A stretch of DNA of 64,000 nucleotides from Platycnemis pennipes (lineage: Eukaryota > Arthropoda > Insecta > Odonata > Platycnemididae): the NCBI GenBank assembly GCA_933228895.1, contig OW121855.1, positions 34,176,698 to 34,240,697 on the forward strand. The letters run 5' to 3'. Positions 23,301 through 32,016 of the stretch are shown here, in pieces; positions within the stretch are counted from its first letter, which is position 1; every line of letters starts with the position of its first letter. Made by a program: the position numbers and the translations under genes. Below the pieces are notes generated by a model. That model was not told where the DNA came from and made no database searches. It worked only from the letters and a program-made list of their open reading frames with translations.

Positions 23301-24965
23301 TTCTGTCGCATTGGTTGACGTACCTACCTTGACAACCGTAGATGTCGCCAGCATTTCAGGGGGGATATTCGGGTCCAAAGTAGCGATGCAACATTTTGGC
23401 GATTTATATAGTCGTCAAGACACCAACCGACATGAGAGGACACCCGAAAACAAGCAATTGAACCTCTCTTCAAAATATTCATTCTATCAATTAGCTTTAT
23501 GTATTTGAATAAATATATATTTAACTATTTGTTGACTTCGAAAACTAGTGATTTTATTGTCTCGCCTTGGTAAAAATGTGTTTAAACTCTATGTAGTGCA
23601 AAATTACGTTTGAATGTGCGTCTATAAGGAAACTCATGTCCCTCTCATTGGTATCCTTTGTGCGCAATTCGCAAATTAGCCCCTGCATTGGGGCTATTTA
23701 TTAGGGGATCGGGTTGGAGTGGTGGCTAGAGTACTGGCCTCCCATCCCGAGGGCCCGGGTTCGATTCTCGGCAGTGGCGGATTTTTCAGTGGAAAACCGG
23801 TCCCTACTTGAGTGCGTAGTGGAGGGCATTTCAAGTACAGTACTCTGTCCGTCGGATGGGACGTTAAGCCGTGGTCCCCTTGGTGCCTTTCGTTAAGAGT
23901 AGGCTAATGCCGACGCCGGGTTTCTCTCCACCCTTCCTCCGTTCCCTAAAAAGACTCCTACCATTACCCAATTACCCACCTATCCTATATGGCGCAAATT
24001 ACCTCAGCTGTCGGTCGCCTCCCCTAAATAACCAACCAACCAACTATTTATTAACTTCAAAAACTAGTGATTTTCTTTCGTCGCATTCCATATAGTGCAA
24101 AATAACGTGCGAATCTGTGTTTACAAGGCAATCCATGCTCCTTCCATTGGATTCCTTAGTACGCATTATTTTCTCGTAATTCGTAAATTAGCCCCAGTTT
24201 TGGAAATTTAATAATCTTCATTGAATGTGATGAGAATCTCATAAGTGTGTTTATTTTTATTCTTATGTTTTATACTAGCTCTAATATAAAGGAAAGATTA
24301 TTTACTATAATTCATTGAGAAATCGAGATGATATAGCCATGCTAAACTTTTAAAAATTTCTTTTATTCTTATATTCATTGAAAATTCTCAGTCAAAAAGG
24401 AGCTTCACTTAGGAAGTACATGGCGTTACTAGGTTAAGTACATTGAAATTATAGCAAAAACCAAAGCTAAGGCTGCCAAGATAATGAAATCCTTTAATTG
24501 TTCATCGATCTATTTATCACTTTTCGGGGTTGTTTGAGATAAAGCCATGTTGTCATTGTTAATTTCAAATTCTAAGGTTTCGCTTATATGTCCTAAAAAT
24601 GCGGGACAGGAATTTTATATAATGATGTGTATTTCAGCAACACTTTTCACTTGACTTCTGTTCTGGAAATAGTTTTCCTGAATTAACCGCTTCTTCTCAA
24701 CTGTGCAAGTTAACTTATAAGTTTATTTTATTCCTACGTACAAGAATTTAAAATCTGATAAATTTTACTTATCCTAAGATGCATCCATATTAAGTGTAGA
24801 TATCTAATCCTTAGTAAGCTCATCTTTCTTAGAATAGCCCTTATGCATGCATGTCTTTTATGTTGCATATGCATGCATTCCTTTCCCGTTATTATGCATT
24901 GCACCCGTAAACATTACACTTGAAATTATGTTTACAGATTTACCTGCTCCATGAAGTACGTCCAT
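8168..24965 (-). CDS. AMP-binding acyl-CoA synthetase / 4CL-luciferase-like enzyme, copy A (13 exons, 591 aa)
   Basis: The predicted enzyme activates a carboxylic acid with ATP and then usually transfers it to CoA; the substrate is unknown. Thirteen exons joined at GT-AG sites give one frame of 1776 bases: 24944-24965, 22986-23152, 22668-22875, 21534-21716, 17955-18114, 14591-14741, 14324-14494, 12550-12670, 12335-12381, 11229-11336, 10818-10943, 9174-9339, 8168-8313. Motifs: A3 SGSTGTPKG (residues 214-222), A5 YGSSE (356-360), A7 YDIGD (458-462; the family usually has TGD), A8 VVDRNKFTFK (474-483) and A10 GGKLDRP with Lys569. The C-terminus ends SKS, so there is no obvious PTS1 peroxisomal signal, and there is no signal peptide or membrane segment. 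The length fits the family (about 540-600). The start was chosen because exon 1 splices in frame to a conserved extension of exon 2 in both A and B; the internal Met at 23093 is the alternative. First of three tandem copies. Confidence 0.92.
8171..8222. repeat. 26-bp tandem duplication inside copy A exon 13
   Basis: Two adjacent 26-base units, each beginning near GATGCTAACTC and containing CGATGGCTT, differ at a few positions. Copies B and C have one unit. As 26 is not a multiple of 3, the duplication rewrites the last residues of copy A. Confidence 0.8.
9174..9339 (-). CDS. Copy A exon 12 (C-terminal subdomain)
   Basis: Residues 489-544: VSPTEVEAIILKHPAVVSAV, VVGVPDPKKTSIAKAYVVLK and the VTEEEI turn, the AMP-binding C-terminal domain. 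Ends phase 1, donor GTAATG. Confidence 0.95.
9752..10094 (+). mobile_element. SINE-1, full-length tRNA-derived SINE (in copy A intron 11)
   Basis: A 343-bp element with an 11-bp perfect target duplication (TATTATATTTC at 9741-9751 and 10095-10105). The 5' part is tRNA-like with a B box (GGTTCGATTCC near 9809). The body has the CCGTCGGATGGGACGTTAAG segment and the tail ends in an ACCAA motif. It is 90% or more alike to the copy at 23704. It is absent from the equivalent intron of copy B, so it is private to A. Confidence 0.9.
10095..10290 (-). mobile_element. Non-LTR retrotransposon fragment (reverse transcriptase C-terminal part)
   Basis: The minus-strand frame includes FETWCWRRILKIKWTDLWNE and RRTRWIGHTLRHNELV, the region found at the end of many insect LINE ORF2 proteins. 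It is only about 60 codons long and truncated at both ends. It lies in copy A intron 11 directly beside SINE-1 and is missing from copy B. Confidence 0.8.
10818..10943 (-). CDS. Copy A exon 11 (motifs A7 and A8)
   Basis: Residues 447-488. WYDIGDIAYFDEKDYL holds the ribose-binding Asp462 but reads IGD instead of the usual TGD. VVDRNKFTFKYHGHW holds hinge Arg477 and Lys483. The acceptor is AAG, a weak form shared by B and C. Confidence 0.93.
11229..11336 (-). CDS. Copy A exon 10
   Basis: Residues 411-446: VVDTITGCSLGRNKKGKLLV and MMKGYIADRESK, the family's 'GxSLGxNxxGEL...MKGY' block. Phase 0 on both sides. Confidence 0.94.
12210..12292 (-). mobile_element. SINE-2 tail fragment (copy A intron 8)
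   Basis: This stretch matches the tail of the SINE-2 copy at 55430-55688 (the AACCCGAAGGTTGGTTTGG and CTCACCCCGAACTAAG segments). Copy B lacks it at the paralogous position (about 35465-35485). Confidence 0.65.
12335..12381 (-). CDS. Copy A exon 9
   Basis: Residues 395-410: a 47-base exon encoding DYHMSSGPLDPMVKAK, the short strand before 'KVVDxxTG'. Size and phase are identical in B and C. Confidence 0.9.
12550..12670 (-). CDS. Copy A exon 8 (motif A5)
   Basis: Residues 355-395. Starts VYGSSEVCLVS, the adenine/acyl-binding 'YGxTE' motif with Thr replaced by Ser. Acceptor AACAG, donor GTGAGT. Confidence 0.93.
14324..14494 (-). CDS. Copy A exon 7
   Basis: Residues 298-354. Contains PEIIFLLPYGVHEFLQHPEI and LKMIQSGGSVFNYATAKALE, the conserved 'SGGAPL' region (here SGGSVF) of the acyl-binding pocket. 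Ends phase 0 immediately before motif A5. Confidence 0.94.
14591..14741 (-). CDS. Copy A exon 6
   Basis: Residues 247-297. Contains SLIAAVGNFFASLYYLACYT and FMNSLLKYK, aligning with the family's substrate-pocket helix and the 'LL.KYK' preceding the next strand. Donor GTTGGT is non-consensus after GT but is shared by copy B. Confidence 0.92.
15073..15339 (-). pseudogene. Possible HID1/dymeclin-like protein fragment in copy A intron 5 (weak)
   Basis: An 88-codon open frame contains GNLVYALVRRQ, which recalls the 'NLVYAIIRKR' block shared by HID1 and dymeclin C-terminal regions. The sequence before and after it aligns poorly, so this may be a decayed retrocopy or chance. The surrounding segment (about 15010-15710) is richer in G+C than the intron and has no counterpart in copy B. 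Confidence 0.22.
15895..16210 (+). mobile_element. LINE scrap in copy A intron 5, shared with copy B
   Basis: A decayed reverse-transcriptase tail (a 'LRHGGLM' block near 16025-16050, then an Arg/Lys-rich stretch) with stops. The alignable copy B counterpart at 39120-39440 sits in the same intron, so it was present before duplication. Confidence 0.65.
17955..18114 (-). CDS. Copy A exon 5 (AMP-binding motif A3)
   Basis: Residues 194-247. Carries DPKED and the ATP-phosphate loop TSGSTGTPKGV (213-223) followed by a His pair (IQTHHNF). This is the family's defining PROSITE-type signature and is intact. Donor GTAAGT in phase 2. Confidence 0.96.
18955..19810. other. Copy A-specific segment of intron 4, origin unknown
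   Basis: Copy B sequence aligns on either side (about 41065-41110 and from 41120) but not across this roughly 0.85-kb stretch. The first part is a T/C-rich tract on the plus strand and the second is more GC-rich (19330-19580). I recognise no transposase or repeat end. Confidence 0.4.
20135..20290. other. Intron 4 segment inverted relative to copy B
   Basis: The sequence from CACGGAATGTTTTGT to ATTTCATTTTAAGATGTCCC and beyond matches the reverse complement of 41277-41437 in copy B. Sequence further out on both sides is collinear. It directly abuts the LINE fragment at 20296. Confidence 0.8.
20296..20790 (-). mobile_element. Non-LTR retrotransposon fragment, ORF2 C-terminal part
   Basis: A roughly 165-codon open minus-strand stretch reads in family order: SILRYGSESSTITAAEKTRL, EAFEMWCYRRMMKIKWIDRV, RRRDNLICHILRHDGLMKTT, GRPRMIYMEQVV. 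It is typical of the reverse-transcriptase tail of insect LINEs. 5'-truncated, present in copy A only. Its 5' side ends in an inverted repeat. Confidence 0.88.
20709..20785. repeat. 34-bp hairpin at the LINE boundary
   Basis: Arms 20709-20742 and 20752-20785 are complementary except at two positions, with a 10-base loop. The arms are LINE coding sequence (VRKHFIRT) in both orientations, so the end of the LINE was duplicated as an inversion. Confidence 0.85.
20870..21095 (+). mobile_element. SINE-3, copy A intron 4 (shared with copy B)
   Basis: A tRNA-like head with a B box (GGTTCGAATCT near 20911) and a body including CCAGCCTAATATA and GGTGAGCTTTACC. The same element occupies the paralogous position in copy B (41485-41715), so it was inserted before the gene duplicated. 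Confidence 0.75.
21103..21334. mobile_element. MITE with TTAA target duplication (copy A intron 4)
   Basis: A 232-bp element with long terminal inverted repeats (left GGCCGCTTTACACGATACAA, right its near complement ending AAAGCGGTC), flanked by TTAA at 21099-21102 and 21335-21338. Copy B holds the empty site with a single TTAA at 41718-41721 followed by the same GCTGCATG flank. It has no coding capacity. TTAA targeting points to piggyBac or Kolobok-type mobilisation. Confidence 0.9.
21534..21716 (-). CDS. Copy A exon 4
   Basis: Residues 133-194. Contains QMKDASARFVLCDPET, equivalent to the region where family members read 'QLKDSGAKLLV', then a variable loop and the acidic stretch before exon 5. 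Phase 1 on both sides. Confidence 0.92.
22668..22875 (-). CDS. Copy A exon 3
   Basis: Residues 64 to the first base of 133. Contains DVDSGVAYKF and the helix pair leading to FKKGDVLFC and VWQCGGAVRGCSLKERE, the N-terminal AMP-binding subdomain. Acceptor TTAAAG (no strong C before AG), donor GTAAGT. Confidence 0.93.
22986..23152 (-). CDS. Copy A exon 2
   Basis: Residues 8-63. It has an acidic, Asp-rich N-terminal tail (DCDDDVSVV) followed by the family's N-terminal ISLSEFLLQAIDINYEVLKD region. Acceptor CTATAG, donor GTGAGT, ends in phase 0. Confidence 0.88.
23520..23697. repeat. First unit of a split tandem duplication in copy A intron 1
   Basis: About 180 bp, from ACTATTTGTTGACTTCG to GCAAATTAGCCCCTGCATTG. 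A diverged second unit lies at 24043-24200 on the other side of a SINE. This first unit is almost identical to copy B 43985-44155, closer than the second unit is. Confidence 0.75.
23704..24043 (+). mobile_element. SINE-1, full-length (copy A intron 1)
   Basis: A 340-bp copy of the same family as 9752-10094, with a 10-bp target duplication (CTATTTATTA at 23694-23703 and 24044-24053), a B box (GGTTCGATTCT) and a (CCAA)n tail. Absent from copy B. Confidence 0.9.
24043..24200. repeat. Second unit of the split tandem duplication
   Basis: Starts CTATTTATTAACTTC and ends GTAAATTAGCCCCAG. It is related to 23520-23697 but clearly more diverged. Confidence 0.7.
24944..24965 (-). CDS. Copy A exon 1 (start codon, 7 codons + 1 base)
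   Basis: A tiny coding exon (MDVLHGA) ends at the donor GTAAAT. Its paralogue in copy B (44785-44806) has the same length and phase and the related peptide MEVLRRA, which supports it. The exon continues upstream as 5' UTR to a TTTTCCAG acceptor near 25102. Confidence 0.72.
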
Positions 24966-25102
24966 TTCCTCGTGTTGAAAAGTTCAGGATTCACTCGAAA
25001 TCTTGGGGTGATTGCTTGAGCAACTGTAGAAGAAGGAATCAAAATCCTCCGTTCTGACAATAGAAGCGTCTGAAGATTTTAGTTTTCCTTTCTGTATATA
25101 TC
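24966..25102 (-). promoter_or_regulatory. Copy A 5' UTR part of exon 1
   Basis: Noncoding sequence between a TTTTCCAG acceptor and the start codon; copy B has an alignable stretch (44807-44942) with a similar acceptor. Similarity continues upstream to about 25430 but frames are not conserved, as expected for UTR or promoter. No TATA box can be placed with confidence. Confidence 0.45.
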
Positions 25103-26550
25103 TGGAAAAGAAAATATCACTGCTATAAGTCATAATTCCTGGGCTAGATATTAGCAAGAAATGATTTAACATTTCAGCATTACATTTCCTACGGTCAACG
25201 CAAATTGCTATAGATAATCCAGCGGAAAACTCTAGCTTTGAAATTTGGAAGAATACTCGAGAGACGCTATCCTGGAGTGAATTCTTACTCCCTTTGCAAT
25301 GGAGTCCGACTCCAGTATTGATAGCTGAGGGAAGGGCCCTTTCTCTTTTCCCTTTGTCAGTTTTTGCTGAAATATCGGCGAACCTGCATGATACCATTGT
25401 TCACAAAATCGGAGTATCTCCTTGTCCCCTCTATGTTGTTCTTGTCTTGGTCTTCATCTTGCTATTTTAGTCTTTCAGTTGGACAATATTTGTTTTTTTT
25501 TAATTTTTAGTCGTTACACCAACTTGGGCAATTTTTAAATGAAAGGAGAAAGGAGAGATAATCTAAAGGCATCCTTTCCCTTAATTGAAAAACGCGGAGT
25601 TTTACCTGCGCAGGAATTCGATGAGGGTGTATTATGTACAGTCGCAGCCAAAATATTTTTCGCCAATTTCGATAACTCGCTTTCCAGCGACCAATTATCA
25701 GCGCAGCATCCAGAACTCGGCCGATACCATTTTTTAAAAAATCGTGGAAAATTTGATGTTCCCTGAAAATTATACTGCTGGTCTACCTTCTCCAATTACC
25801 TGGAGTCTGTTGGAGAAGAACTGATTAATCATTTCCCCTGTAGCACTCTCATTTATTTTTAATCCAAATTTTCTCCCTTTTCCAATAAATGTAATTTTTT
25901 ATATACCGTTTGAAACTGGCAGAGATTTAAAAAAAATTCTCGAAGGGTGCGTAAGTCGCGCCGTTTAGGGAGTCTTGAAATCGGGGAAGAACGAGTAGTA
26001 TTTTTCTCGCAGGAAAAGGAATTTTGGGATGAAATTTTACTAAGGAAATTCTTTATTCGTAATTATATGAGAATGAGAACATGTTTGATGAAGTTACCAA
26101 ATATAAATTGTAGTGTGGCATTCAAACTGCGAGTGACCCTCAAAAACCTTTTTAAATGCAAGGATACTTTGACGCAATGACAAAACGTGCGATTTAAAGC
26201 TTCAAGCAATTGTGACCGGGATTCGTACAGAAATCGAGAAAAGGCAATAGACAGAGTAGTGAAAATTTTAAAACTTTTATCCACAGCTACCCAGCGTTGC
26301 ATGGTCTTTTTTATCCAATCGTAGACGGGTCTAGGAAAATGAAAAATGAAATAGAAATAGCGTATGAAGCAGATCAGTGGTGATTTACTGGGTGTAAAAA
26401 GTAGAAGTTAGAAAAAATAATATGTTAATACTTTTCTTTACACTACATGGTTAGTTCCGCTGAGACGCAAGAATAAATTTTATGATACTCGACCCTTGAA
26501 CATGCAACGCAATGTTGCCCAGGTGGAAACATTGGTGATTTAAAATCGAC
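25103..26550. other. Upstream flank of copy A, no gene recognised
   Basis: This flank aligns in patches with the upstream flank of copy B (44943-46400), which shows that the duplicated unit included the upstream region. A 137-codon minus-strand frame at 24984-25397 is not conserved in B (stop and frameshifts), so I do not call it a gene. Confidence 0.5.
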
Positions 26551-26584
26551 TCCGCGGTACCGAAAAGATTTCCTCTATGTCTTG

Positions 26585-27620
26585 TTAATCTTGATGGAAA
26601 AAGCGTCTCATTGGTAATTGTAGTCTCAAGTAAAAGGCAGATTTCGTCGGAAGAAGGGATATCAGTGGAATGAAAACTATTTCACCGTCAAGATCCTTGC
26701 TTCTATCACATAGGGCAAGATATTCTTTGCGTACAGCCTTGATCCATTGCATATTTTTTTGGGTTGAGGTTTCGAAACAAGATAATGGTATAGGCAACTT
26801 TAAGTGCTTACGATGTGGTGGCAATCCAACTGGCTATTTATTTCTTGGTCATCCTCGTTCTTATCGGCAAGAATAGTCCTCGTACACAACTAGTTAAGAT
26901 CGAGATCTTTGTTTGAAGCATTATGGTATACCACATCTATTAGTTCTGCGATGGACGATACTAATTTACAAAAATCGGGGGAAAATTTGATGTTGCTTGA
27001 AAATCTACTAATTAGGATTAATTTAGGAGGTTGAAGAACTGATTATTTATCTTCCCCACATCATAGTATATCATTTTTTCTTTTAAACCAGTTTTTCTCA
27101 CATTTCAAATAAATTTTATGTTCCAAACAGGCCTGCATTTCATCGGCTGGTGTTTATTTTGAAATTGCTGGCATAGTTTCCGAAAGTCTTCAAAGATGAG
27201 TAGGTACGCCCTTGTACTTCGTTGATAGTCTTAGTAGACGTAGTATTAGGACTTAATAGGCTGCATACAGTCAGTATTATGGCAGACGGGTTCCTCAATT
27301 TACTCTGGGGAAGGAATCTATTCGGCTATAATCAAAATATTGGTCTCCTTCAGTCATGCCGAGCTTCTGAGAGGCCTCTCCGCATGTTTCGTACACTTCG
27401 CCATTCATTATTCTTAGCGCTGCGAAAGAAGATGATCCGTGACCTGAGTGGAGTAGCATTCTAAGGAGAGAGCATTCGGCGTTGTTTGGGATGAACTGTG
27501 TACTCTCGACCCAAGGCGTCAGTTGCAAATTCATCATGCCCTGTTTACTGCAAACTTTCCCCAATGTATTCCATAGGTATATTGAGAAACTTTAGGATAA
27601 AGGAACTTTCTAGCAAAGGG
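26585..27620 (-). pseudogene. Helitron (PIF1-like helicase) relic upstream of copy A
   Basis: In minus-strand order the pieces match the insect Helitron-type helicase. First, a YTVHP/NNAECSLLRMLL block with a frameshift, then the LRIMNGEVYETCGEASQKLG block (27330-27560) and an 'AIILTVC' block near 27230-27290. Next, TMPAIS..TPADEMQACLE near 27120-27160, and then SSIAELIDVVYHNAS (26900-26960) with an in-frame stop after DLDLN and TILADKNEDDQEINSQL (26835-26885). Last, PTKSAFYLRLQLPMR near 26600-26650. It is dead: multiple shifts and stops. Confidence 0.8.
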
Positions 27621-30600
27621 ATAGGTACTGTTGGCGTAGTTGAAATAATGCTGTGAAATTTGTGTTTGATCGCTGATCAACTACTCTAGGGGTGCTCTTC
27701 GTTAAATAATTCACTCTTGGCTGTTTTTTAGATCATCGCTAAGGTGAACAATTCTCATATGTTTTTCACGAATCGGACGCCGTAATATGTGGCCAACAAC
27801 TTCATTACTGCTCATATATCTTCTCAATTGATACTACAGCACTTAATTCTTAGTACTCTGATTCGTAATACTTAAAATGGCCATAACAAAACCTTTGTTC
27901 ATATACTTGCACACGGTATTTATCGATTTCACACTTTTGTAGTGCTCAATTATATGCCAGGAACATTTTAGAAAGCAAGCGTTAATCGACACAACCCACC
28001 AATTGTCAATTTACCTTTGCTTATGCCCGTATAGATAAAGATAAAAAGACAAAACACGGTCAAACTAATCGCCGCCCTGTCTCGTAGTGTTGCCGTAAAA
28101 CCCAGTTTTTAGGAGATATTCGGTTGTATCGAGGATAACCGTTACATCTAAGTTATGTTTATTTAATCAATTCCCTTGGATATTTCTTGCTGCATCTCCC
28201 GTCCTTCGTGCATTTGCATTTTAGATTTCCACATGTTCCATGCAATTTTGTGATACCGCAGTAAATAACTGGGAGTCTTCTCTTGGGTCAGGGAGCTCAT
28301 CAGATACAGCCTCATCATTTTGTGTGCTGTTTTGCCAACCAAATATGTTAAATTAGGTGAGCGTGACAATCCTTGGCTTTGGTATCCAACTATCTTGGTA
28401 CTCCAATCGCCCTTTGTTGCCCTTTGTTATGACATCCATTAATTTTAACAACTGTGTAAGTACTATCGCAATTAGGTCGTGGCGGTCACTGAGTAGTCAA
28501 CTGTTGGTGAGCACTTTCCTAATTTCTTTCCAAGCCGGGTTTCACGTGAATATGATGAATAATTCCAGCCTCCACACGTCCTCACCTTTTTCATATCATA
28601 TACTCTTGTGAACGTCTGGAAATACCCGTAATTTTCTGGTAATATGACTCGGATCTCTATGTTATTAACGTACCGTTATTTTCCTCAGCATCTCTCAGGT
28701 AAATTCCTTCTTCAGTTACTATTTACTCTGATTTAAACGACTAAAATGAAAACGCTCACTCTTATTTTTCACGTACATGTCACCGATGAACTGATGGAAT
28801 GATTGCCTACAGTTTAATATGTAGTTCCGTTCAGCATCTCAAACCATTTGTCTGTTTGCATTGATTTTAATAGCTGAATCTCTCTTGCTGGTTCTATCAC
28901 TTGATGCTGGGTTGACCTGTCTTAGGTTGAAATGATATCTTCACCTCGTGGATACTCTCCCTCTCTCATATTATGAAGACGATTCTTCCTCTGTTGGTAG
29001 GTTTCTGAAGCTGTAGATATAATAGCTCTATATCTAGTGTCCTGAAGTCTGGGCTCGCGATGTCGTATAGTCTCCGAAGTTCTTGAAGATTGTGCATCCT
29101 CTCGCGTCGTTGTAAGCCTTATGTACCGCTATTCAGCAGTATCTCGTCTACACAATCAATTCGCTTTTTTAACCACAGAATACACATGGCCAATTTCCTT
29201 ACATTTCCTCGCAAGCAATTTTAGAGTAGCTAAAAAGGAAATAAAGGTTTTAAAAATAGATAAGTAAAAAATAGCTAAAGTAATATAAAGGTGAACTATA
29301 CACTTTATTTAACACTTACCTTATGATAATAGACACATACTATCCATTTGTTTATAAACTCATCACAAAAAAGTACACTTGTACGCTCTCACTTAATCGA
29401 ATGAAGGATGAAACTATTCAATAAACTCTAAGAGAATGCAAATTAAAATCTTACTAAACTCGCCAGTGGTAACCAGCTTGGACACAATCACATTCGTTGA
29501 TGAACCGAGGAAGTCACGAAGTCAATTCCAAAATTTGTTTGTTTCCATAACAACATCAACAAAACAATAAACTGCCTAAATATGAGAAACAAAAACATAC
29601 GCACAAAATACTTTAGATTACATTTCCTCTTCAGAGCTATAGTGGATGATGATATAGACTTGAAATATGATTAGTTTTTTGTACCTTCGTTACTTTTGCC
29701 ATTGGTATCGGTGTTGGCCTGGTATTCACCGATTAGCCTAGTAAAGCCCGCAAAATCCCTCCTCCTGACTAGAATATTGGGTATATTGCGTATTATACAC
29801 CAATCTGTAATTTGAGAATGCTAGAATGCTCCCCAATACAACGAAGGCAAGAAGAGGGAGAGAGAGAGATTAGAGAAGATTCTCTTCACTAACTTTTCTT
29901 CAAATCCCTGGAAAGTTCCTTGCAAACCCAGGTCCAACCTTCTAAAATAACTGGTTATGTAGGAATTAGTTTTTTGCTGAAAATCGAATCTGTTTTTTGA
30001 CGTTTATTGGTTTCCCATTGACTAACTTGCGAAAACGTGTCTTAGACCAGCATAGGAAACAATTTCCAGCATTTTTTCAGTAAAGATAAACGTAAATCTA
30101 GAATTATTTGGGTGTGGCATTTTCTAGAAAAAAGCAAACGAATTATGAGAAATGCCAATCTTATTCCCCAAATAAAATTTTTTAGAGTGGGTTGGTATGC
30201 TTAGAACGTTTTGGTACCTGGTTTCACTCTACATTCCCGTATTGCATTGAGAGTATCGGAACCTGGTGTTGTGTTTAACTAGCTGTGTTTAGAGTGTCCA
30301 AAAGCATTGAACCCATGAACATTGAGACCAGGGTAGCAAATCAACCTGCCCTCCGGGCCATCAAATCTCCGATACGTAGAATTCGGGCAAATAGACCATC
30401 AGCCGTGAGCATTGCTCTGGTTTTTTTTTGCTTTCACGAAGAAACACTTTTGCCTATAGTTCTCGCCTGTTTAAAAATGGGTTATTTAATGCAATCGCTC
30501 ACCCTTGTCTCCTCAAAAGATAACATATCGCAAACTACTTGTTTTCAGGCAGATAACCTGATCTATCTAGCGGCTGATCCATCCCAGATTTTTCGGATAT

Positions 30601-31260
30601 TATGAGTGATTTTATGATATTTGGATCAGTGGCGTTGGTGACTTTCCAAGCTATATTTTGGGTACTAGCACACTCCCTTACTTTGTGGCTTTGCACGGCT
30701 ATTACGTTGCTAAAGAAACTTGAAATAAGTTGGTCATTTCTAAAAACTATCGCCGAAACGTTTATCTAAATAGCATGGCTGCCGTAGGACATATATCAGT
30801 ATTGGTTTCGTATCCATCGGAATATGTGGAAGTGATGAGTGAAAAATAATGCATTTTTTCCAAAAACGCGTGTTTTACGTAAGTTTAAGAATATTGCAGC
30901 TCAGATGTATCTAAATATGATGCCAAACAGAGAAGATAAATGTGGTATAAACTTATTGGTGCAAATATCTGTCTAGAAGTTTGTTTTCGAAGAGGAAGTA
31001 AGTAATAGTGAGGGGTGGGTTTATTAGGTTTGCAAGCTGCTCTATCCAGTCTGAAAGTTCCGCGTTTCACCTTCGTAGCTAGGATTGGCCCACGTGAAAT
31101 TTGAAGGCCATTAGAAATGCAACTGCTACTTACACAGCAAAGGATTATTTCATCTCAACTGTAATTTCAAGTATGGCACACATTTAAAGGCTCTTCTGAC
31201 CGGAATTAAGGGTACAGATATGATAATGAAAGATTAAGGATTCATTAAGAGAGAGCATTA
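27621..31260. other. Intergenic stretch, no gene recognised (possible Helitron N-terminal debris)
   Basis: The minus strand of 28700-29160 has an Arg/Glu-rich, stop-broken reading that could be the N-terminal part of the Helitron protein, but this is not firm. A 106-codon plus-strand frame at 30285-30605 and a 68-codon minus-strand frame at 28163-28369 have no recognisable motif. Confidence 0.4.
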
Positions 31261-31271
31261 TTTTTCCTGTA

Positions 31272-31335
31272 AAGGCGCCAAGAGGACCACGGCTTAGCGT
31301 CCAGTCCGGCGGACAGAGCATTGAACTCGAATTCT
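31272..31335 (-). mobile_element. SINE-1 fragment, inverted
   Basis: The reverse complement of the SINE-1 middle (GCCGTGGTCC and TCTGTCCG segments). It lies about 100 bp from a plus-oriented SINE-1 copy. Confidence 0.65.
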
Positions 31336-31439
31336 CTCATACAAAGTACCCAAGTAGGGTTTACGAATAAAACACATTTCTTATTTTAGGCGCTAAGATC
31401 TGACTGATCCTTAAGAGTTGAGCTTACAGTAGTGTGGCA

Positions 31440-31750
31440 AAAGATAATATAGTGAATGGATGTGACATGGTGGATAAAGTAATGACTTACCATTAAGAGT
31501 CATGAGGGTCCGGATTTGAATCCCGACCGAGGCGGATTCTTATTGGTGGACCGGTCCCCATCGGGAACTATTTGGGATACTCCGGGAGGACGTTAAACCC
31601 CTTGGGGCCTTTCTTTAAGGGTAGGGTATTACTGGTGTCTGGTTTCACTCCACCCTTCCTCCGTTCCTTGAGAAATCCCTAACCACAACCAATAACTCTC
31701 CCAACATAGGTATGTGGAGCGAATGGCCTTCTTACTATCACTACTTCTAC
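31440..31750 (+). mobile_element. SINE-1, degenerate copy downstream of copy B
   Basis: A weakened B box (GGATTTGAATCCC), then GGACGTTAAACCCC, then GTTTCACTCCACCCTTCCTCC, the family order. It is more diverged than the copies at 9752 and 23704, so older. Confidence 0.75.
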
Positions 31751-31900
31751 TATATCCATCTTTGCTGTCAAATTTAGTTTTTCTCCTAAATTCTAACTAC
31801 TGGTGAAGTCCTTGCTGAAGAATTCCTAAAACTTCTGAAGCTGAAGCCACCTAAAATAGGAAATCTGTGGGAAAATGATACAAATAATTTGAAAATATCA

Positions 31901-31906
31901 TTTATT
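31901..31906 (-). promoter_or_regulatory. Polyadenylation signal of copy B
   Basis: AATAAA on the minus strand about 110 bases past the copy B stop; the paralogous signal follows copy A. Confidence 0.6.
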
Positions 31907-32016
31907 ACTTTGCTTTGGCGTACCGATTTGGCTAATACATATTGTGTAAAATCTGAGACGTGAATGTTGAGTACACGTTCTTAGCCATAGTTTTTGAAGT
32001 GTTATCTCAATAGGAA

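Noticed and set aside
23311..23508. Open frames on both strands of copy A and B intron 1 (23311-23508; 43732-43974)
   Set aside because: The nucleotide similarity is shared by the paralogues, but the frames are interrupted differently in each, so there is no coding constraint.
24984..25397. 137-codon minus-strand open frame just upstream of copy A
   Set aside because: The aligned copy B sequence has a stop and frameshifts early, the frame crosses a likely UTR splice acceptor, and it has no known motif.
26585..26824. Possible copia-type polyprotein (WIKAVRKEY phrase)
   Set aside because: The neighbouring pieces fit the order of a Helitron/PIF1 helicase much better, including FKRLQLPTRL and TPADE.
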